Below, in pieces: positions 6,050-9,536 of a DNA stretch of 9,536 nt. Position 1 is the first letter of the stretch, and the number at the start of each line of letters is the position of its first letter. The DNA is from an uncultured Candidatus Saccharibacteria bacterium. Lineage in GTDB: Bacteria > Patescibacteriota > Saccharimonadia > Saccharimonadales > Saccharimonadaceae. The stretch covers positions 1-9,536 of the forward strand of contig CALHWA010000065.1 of assembly GCA_938036845.1 (NCBI GenBank), given 5' to 3'. The notes beneath the pieces are model-generated. The model ran no database searches. It saw only the letters and a program-made list of their open reading frames with translations, and was not told the origin of the DNA. The position numbers and the translations under genes were made by a program.

Positions 6050-6078
6050 AAAACCCCGCACCATCATCTGATGCGGGG
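6050..6078 (-). terminator. Intrinsic terminator of lectin paralogue 2
   Basis: CCCCGCA (6054-6060) and TGCGGGG (6072-6078) form a G+C-rich 7-bp stem with an 11-nt loop, followed on the minus strand by TTTT. It separates the two lectin genes, showing they are not one operon. A weaker GCGAG/CTCGC hairpin at 6091-6111 lies nearer the stop codon. Confidence 0.75.
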
Positions 6079-6123
6079 CTGGCGAACCAAGCGAGCTATT
6101 AGCCCACTCGCGACGAGCGTGAC

Positions 6124-6984
6124 TTAGTTATCAAACGTCCCAACGATGTTGACGTGGTTTCGTATGCCATCGCCTCGTGCTTCGTTGGTAACTGTGAACG
6201 AGCCATAGGTTGCACTGTGTGGGTATTGCGGCGAGGCCCAGTTGGTCTCGGGGATGCCCTCGATAGTGCGATCGGTCGCCCGCAGGGTGAGCACGCCAGT
6301 GCTTTGCGGCTTGTTTGTAGCACGGCGTGTTGCGTGGAACCACTCTGGTGTTTGCTGCGCCTTGGCGTAGCCATGCCACCAACGCTGGCCAGGCTGAGCA
6401 ATCTTGGCACCGCGGCGTGGCGTGCTCCACTGCCAGCTCGATGCCCAGATGGCTTTGTTGTTCTTGTCGTACACAACGATGTTGCGGTCGCCCTGGAAGG
6501 CCAGGCGTGCACCCTTACCTTGAGTATTCGATGCCCACTGGGCCGTGCCAGTGTGGCTATAGAGCACCAAGTTGCCATCCTTTTGGAAGGTAAGAAGAAG
6601 CTCGCGGCCACCCGTCGTCTTGCCACTGCTCAAGCAGAAGTTGCCTGGCGCAAAGTTGACTGTTTTGCTCCCCCAGACGAAGCGCCCGCTGTTGGCAAAT
6701 GATTCGTTGGATGCCCAGTCGTATACCTCTGTGCCAGCCACCACCCAGCCGTGCTGCTGGCGGAAGCTATTGGTTGCGTCGGCGCTGCGGTCCTCTGGGT
6801 AACCCTCAGGCATCTTCCAGTAGGCATATGCATTGGCCGCCTTGACTTGGCCTACCACCGCACTACACGCTGCACGCGCTGTACTCAGCTCTTGGTCGGT
6901 CGCATGGGCTGGTGCACCACCCAGGCACACCATGGCCGCTGCCACTGCCACGCCAGCCAGCGAATAGTTAATTAACTTCGTCAT
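6124..6984 (-). CDS. Secreted bulb-type (B-lectin) protein, paralogue 2
   Basis: The 286-residue paralogue of the neighbouring lectin has the same layout: signal peptide ending AHA (likely cut after 28), Cys40 and Cys117, and a B-lectin core with both mannose motifs intact, QKDGNLVLY (134-142) and QGDRNIVVY (164-172). Long runs are shared with paralogue 1, such as FQKDGNLVLYSHTG, DRNIVVYDKNNKA and WASSW, as is the pattern PRRGxKIxQPGQxWW. Differences gather at about 55-105 and 230-280, where small gaps also occur. The sugar site is therefore conserved while the flanking parts have diverged. AAAGGAGG (6996-6989) stands 4 nt before ATG 6984, and a TATACT -10 box is at 7023-7018. Own promoter and terminator indicate independent control from paralogue 1. 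The gene is divergent from the GH16 gene, fitting a shared role at a glycan surface. Confidence 0.88.
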   Translation of the reverse strand: MTKLINYSLAGVAVAAAMVCLGGAPAHATDQELSTARAACSAVVGQVKAANAYAYWKMPEGYPEDRSADATNSFRQQHGWVVAGTEVYDWASNESFANSGRFVWGSKTVNFAPGNFCLSSGKTTGGRELLLTFQKDGNLVLYSHTGTAQWASNTQGKGARLAFQGDRNIVVYDKNNKAIWASSWQWSTPRRGAKIAQPGQRWWHGYAKAQQTPEWFHATRRATNKPQSTGVLTLRATDRTIEGIPETNWASPQYPHSATYGSFTVTNEARGDGIRNHVNIVGTFDN

Positions 6985-7017
6985 ACACCCTCCTTTGTGT
7001 TAGGTTGTTGTGCCTCT

Positions 7018-7023
7018 AGTATA
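7018..7023 (-). promoter_or_regulatory. -10 box of lectin paralogue 2
   Basis: TATACT on the minus strand places the start near 7011, with a leader of about 27 nt that holds the AAAGGAGG ribosome-binding site. The G-rich spacer upstream (GGGTAGTGGGG) resembles the G-rich module of the 5' repeats. No clear -35. Confidence 0.45.
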
Positions 7024-7205
7024 CCCCACTACCCTCTGCAAAAGACCGCCCCTTATTACCCCATCTCTGTAGCAGTGTAAAAACCACATCGTGCTGTGGA
7101 AATCGCGTGGATAACTGCCCACATTGCGAGAATATACAGTGCTCTCTCGCCCTGGCAAAAATATGCATTATGCAGCGAGTCTTGCAAGATTATGGGACTA
7201 ACCCC

Positions 7206-7235
7206 TTGCAAAAAACTAACCATAAGCGTTATAAT
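7206..7235 (+). promoter_or_regulatory. Promoter of the GH16 surface protein gene
   Basis: TTGCAA (7206-7211), an 18-nt spacer and a perfect TATAAT (7230-7235) predict a start near 7242. The leader of about 36 nt holds AGGGGGA (7264-7270), 7 nt before the GTG start. About 190 bp separate this promoter from the divergent lectin promoter; no operator palindrome was recognised between them. Confidence 0.6.
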
Positions 7236-7277
7236 CATGCTCATAACGTTTTTAGACAAAAACAGGGGGACAAAACG

Positions 7278-9536
7278 GTGATAAAAAAAGCAATTATTGT
7301 GCTTGCGGCACTTGGTAGTGTTGTGTTGCTTGCACTTCTCTATCATGGCACGACGCATGCCGACCAATGGGGTATGGTGTGGCACGACGAGTTTACTGGC
7401 TCGGCCGTGTCTGGCGAGTGGGATATACTCAAGCAAAATACTGATAATCTGCGCAATACGCACCTCGCCTACAGCCCAAATAATCTCAAGGTTGCCAACA
7501 GCCATCTCGAGATTACCACGCAGCGCCACTGCGTGAGCAATTTGAACGAACCGCTCACCAGTGCCAACATGAGTGAGCAGCCCTGCCCGAGCGGCACCAC
7601 AACGCGCTACCTTAGTGGACGGGTCAAAAACAAGGGCAAGGTTGTGGACGGCACGAAGCCATTCCGAGCCGAGATTCGGGCGAAGTTTAATTGGAATGGC
7701 AAGCGTGGCACGCGGCCATCGCTGTGGATGGTGAGTGGCAATACGCTCCAAAACTGCAACGACAACCCCAAGGCCAACGACCCATACGGTGAGCTGGATA
7801 TCATCGAGTGGTATTCATCCACACCAAATTACGCGTGGTCGACCACCCATATGTCGTGCTACCACCATGGCGCCGATGGCAAATGGAAGACCGGCTGGCG
7901 GACACGCGCCCTCTCGCACAGTGGCGAGCACTATGCCGGTGCGCGGCCAGGCTCGTTTGCCTACGAGTGGCACACCTGGGCCGTTGAGTATGATGGTACG
8001 ACGGTCAAGTACTTTGTAGACGACCAACCCATCAAGGTATATCGCTACCATGTGAGCCCTACCGACGATGGCAACATCCTCCCTAGGACGGATGCCGAAC
8101 CACTGACGAAGGTTGCCAGCCAAGAGAATATCAATGGTGCATTCCACCGCGGCTGGCAATTCATCCTCAATGACTACGTCGAGATTAGCAAAAACCTCAG
8201 CCCTATCGACCCATCCGATCCATTCCCCACGCAGACGATGCTGATCGACTATGTGCGCGTCTTCCAAAAGGGTGCGGGCACGCAGCCACCCGAGACGCCA
8301 GTGCCAGCAACCGGCACGAAATGGGCCAAGCATGATGCCGCGGGCGACCGCAAATGGTCTGCCCTTGCCAGCTCGGCTGATGGCAGCAAACTGGCAGCTG
8401 CCGCCTGGGGTGGCACAATCCATACCTCGCGCGATGGCGGTGCAACGTGGACGGAGCAACCAAAGTCTGAGGTGCGCAACTGGGTGAGCATCGCAAGCTC
8501 GGCCGATGGGAGCAAGATTGCGGCACTCTACGACTGGGGCGGCTACATCATGACATCGCAAGACGGCGGTGCAACGTGGCACAAGCACGCGATGAGTGGC
8601 TCGATCAACTGGATGTCGATCGCGAGCTCGGCTGATGGTAAGAAGCTGGTGGCTGTCGCCAAGGATCACGTTATCTACACCTCGCGCGATGGCGGTGCAA
8701 CCTGGACGGAGCAACCAAAGTCGGGCAGCCGCAAATGGCGCGCCGTCACAAGCTCGGCCGACGGCAATAAACTAGCCGCAGTCGTCGAAGGCGGTGCTAT
8801 CTATACCTCCTTAGACGGCGGCAAGACCTGGACAGAACGCACCCAAGCTGGCAACCGCACCTGGACATCAATTGCCAGCTCGCCCGATGGCACAAAGCTG
8901 GTCGCAACAGCTGCTGGCGGTAACATCTACATCTCGACCAATGGCGGCGCGACGTGGACGGAGCGCAGCGTGGATGGCCGGCATAACTGGACAGCAGCAA
9001 CCATCTCGGCCGATGGCAACACCCTCGCCGCAACAGCTGGCGGTGGTGGCTATATCTACGTATCGACCGACGGCGGTGCAACGTGGGTAGCTCAGACGTC
9101 GCCTGGCGTGCCCAACTGGTCGGCTCTTGCCAGCTCGGCTGATGGGAGCAAGCTGGTAGCTGCTGCCTACGGTGGCATGGTGTACACCACTACCCCACCG
9201 GTAGAGGACGGCACACTGGCCGCTGCCGAAGCTGCTGTGGCTCGAGCCGAAGCCAGCAAGAACCCAGCAGACATTGCTACTGCCCAAGCTCGCATTGCGG
9301 CCGTCAAGGATGCACGCAAACAAGCTGCTCTCCAGGCTCGGCTTAACGCCATCACATCAGCCCCATCAGCCCCATCCACACCAACACCCAAGCAGCCAAA
9401 TCAGCCAACCAACTCAACTACCATTACCCAGCCACACGGCGGTGCGGTATCGCTCGCTACAGCCGGTACACCCTGCAGCCACATTGCTTCGGCCGAGCCG
9501 GCAACCGCCCCCGCACAGTACCAAGGCCGGGTTCTG
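7278..9536 (+). CDS. Exported GH16 glycosidase with seven-blade propeller (3' end outside window)
   Basis: A GTG start with AGGGGGA 7 nt upstream opens a frame that runs uninterrupted for 753 codons off the right edge. Residues 4-22 are a signal peptide or membrane anchor. A GH16 domain (about 31-331) follows, with the catalytic motif GELDIIEW: nucleophile Glu172, Asp174 and acid/base Glu177. It ends in the family's usual LIDYVRVFQK (322-331), so it should retain-hydrolyse a beta-glucan or similar polysaccharide. Residues 348-637 are seven repeats of 42-43 residues, each starting at a Trp (360, 402, 445, 487, 529, 571, 614). Most have the Asp-box S-x-D-G-G-x-T-W and predict a seven-blade beta-propeller. 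Then come an Ala-rich helix (645-690), a Pro/Thr/Ser linker (695-718) and the start of an unrecognised region. Placement beside two secreted lectins suggests glycan binding and cleavage at the cell surface. Confidence 0.9.
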   Translation, partial: MIKKAIIVLAALGSVVLLALLYHGTTHADQWGMVWHDEFTGSAVSGEWDILKQNTDNLRNTHLAYSPNNLKVANSHLEITTQRHCVSNLNEPLTSANMSEQPCPSGTTTRYLSGRVKNKGKVVDGTKPFRAEIRAKFNWNGKRGTRPSLWMVSGNTLQNCNDNPKANDPYGELDIIEWYSSTPNYAWSTTHMSCYHHGADGKWKTGWRTRALSHSGEHYAGARPGSFAYEWHTWAVEYDGTTVKYFVDDQPIKVYRYHVSPTDDGNILPRTDAEPLTKVASQENINGAFHRGWQFILNDYVEISKNLSPIDPSDPFPTQTMLIDYVRVFQKGAGTQPPETPVPATGTKWAKHDAAGDRKWSALASSADGSKLAAAAWGGTIHTSRDGGATWTEQPKSEVRNWVSIASSADGSKIAALYDWGGYIMTSQDGGATWHKHAMSGSINWMSIASSADGKKLVAVAKDHVIYTSRDGGATWTEQPKSGSRKWRAVTSSADGNKLAAVVEGGAIYTSLDGGKTWTERTQAGNRTWTSIASSPDGTKLVATAAGGNIYISTNGGATWTERSVDGRHNWTAATISADGNTLAATAGGGGYIYVSTDGGATWVAQTSPGVPNWSALASSADGSKLVAAAYGGMVYTTTPPVEDGTLAAAEAAVARAEASKNPADIATAQARIAAVKDARKQAALQARLNAITSAPSAPSTPTPKQPNQPTNSTTITQPHGGAVSLATAGTPCSHIASAEPATAPAQYQGRVL
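8355..9186 (+). repeat. Seven tandem propeller-blade repeats
   Basis: Repeat units of 126-129 bp begin at about 8355, 8481, 8610, 8736, 8862, 8988 and 9117. They encode W-x(3-4)-SSADGxKL, a GGxIYTS strand and the SxDGGATW Asp box. Blade 5 has Asn for the Asp-box Asp (STNGGATW). Blade 7 lacks the final strand, which the stretch before blade 1 (GTKWAKHDAAGDRK, 346-359) can supply, the usual closure of a propeller ring. Confidence 0.85.
8424..8467 (+). repeat. 44-bp near-identical direct repeat (blades 1 and 3)
   Basis: This segment recurs at 8679-8722 with one mismatch (ACGTGG versus ACCTGG) and a spacing of 255 bp, exactly 85 codons or two blades. It encodes TSRDGGATWTEQPKS. Blade 2 between the copies is clearly more divergent. 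Confidence 0.8.

Noticed and set aside
7096..7281. Plus-strand frame of 61 codons upstream of the GH16 gene
   Set aside because: GTG start without a Shine-Dalgarno site, and it spans the GH16 promoter and leader.
7815..8714. Long open frame on the minus strand inside the GH16 gene
   Set aside because: It is antisense to a gene with clear GH16 and propeller motifs; its openness follows from the repetitive codon pattern of the repeats.

Overview
The window is a bacterial chromosomal segment of mid-range G+C content that uses the standard genetic code (TAG, TGA and TAA all end genes). I infer, with moderate confidence, a member of the Saccharibacteria (TM7)/Patescibacteria. The reasons are compact genes mostly with their own promoters, secreted bulb-type lectins, a very large repeat-rich surface glycosidase, and salvage-type nucleotide genes of mixed affinity (an actinobacterial-looking amidotransferase next to a Firmicutes-looking phosphoribosyltransferase). 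No rRNA, tRNA or marker gene is present to prove it.

Left half (1-4050), small housekeeping genes. On the minus strand lie a class I glutamine amidotransferase (249-989), a 60-residue highly charged helical protein (1201-1383), a four-helix bestrophin-like/DUF4239-like membrane protein (1675-2478) and a NUDIX hydrolase (2629-3198). Divergent from the NUDIX gene is hpt, hypoxanthine phosphoribosyltransferase (3299-3835). Four of these five genes have a -10 box, three of them the extended form TGCTACA(A/C)T, only 6-9 nt before the start codon. This predicts leaderless or nearly leaderless mRNAs. An intergenic motif built of the same three short modules occurs three times in this half.

Middle (3836-4979). 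A DUF3800 protein (4051-4806, minus) is followed by a promoter-like sequence, two hairpins and a strong U-tract terminator. That arrangement could encode a small RNA of about 120 nt or be a structured 3' UTR.

Right half (4980-9536), surface and carbohydrate genes. Two tandem paralogous secreted B-lectin proteins (4980-5864 and 6124-6984, minus) each have a signal peptide, Shine-Dalgarno site and own promoter. Each is followed by a hairpin; the one after the second gene is a convincing terminator, the other is weaker. Divergent from them is a large exported protein running off the right edge (7278 to >9536). It has a GH16 beta-glucanase domain, a seven-blade Asp-box beta-propeller, an alanine-rich helix and a Pro/Thr/Ser linker. 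Two glycan-binding proteins beside a glycan-cleaving one suggest a module acting on an external polysaccharide, perhaps on a host cell or biofilm matrix; the target is not visible in the sequence.
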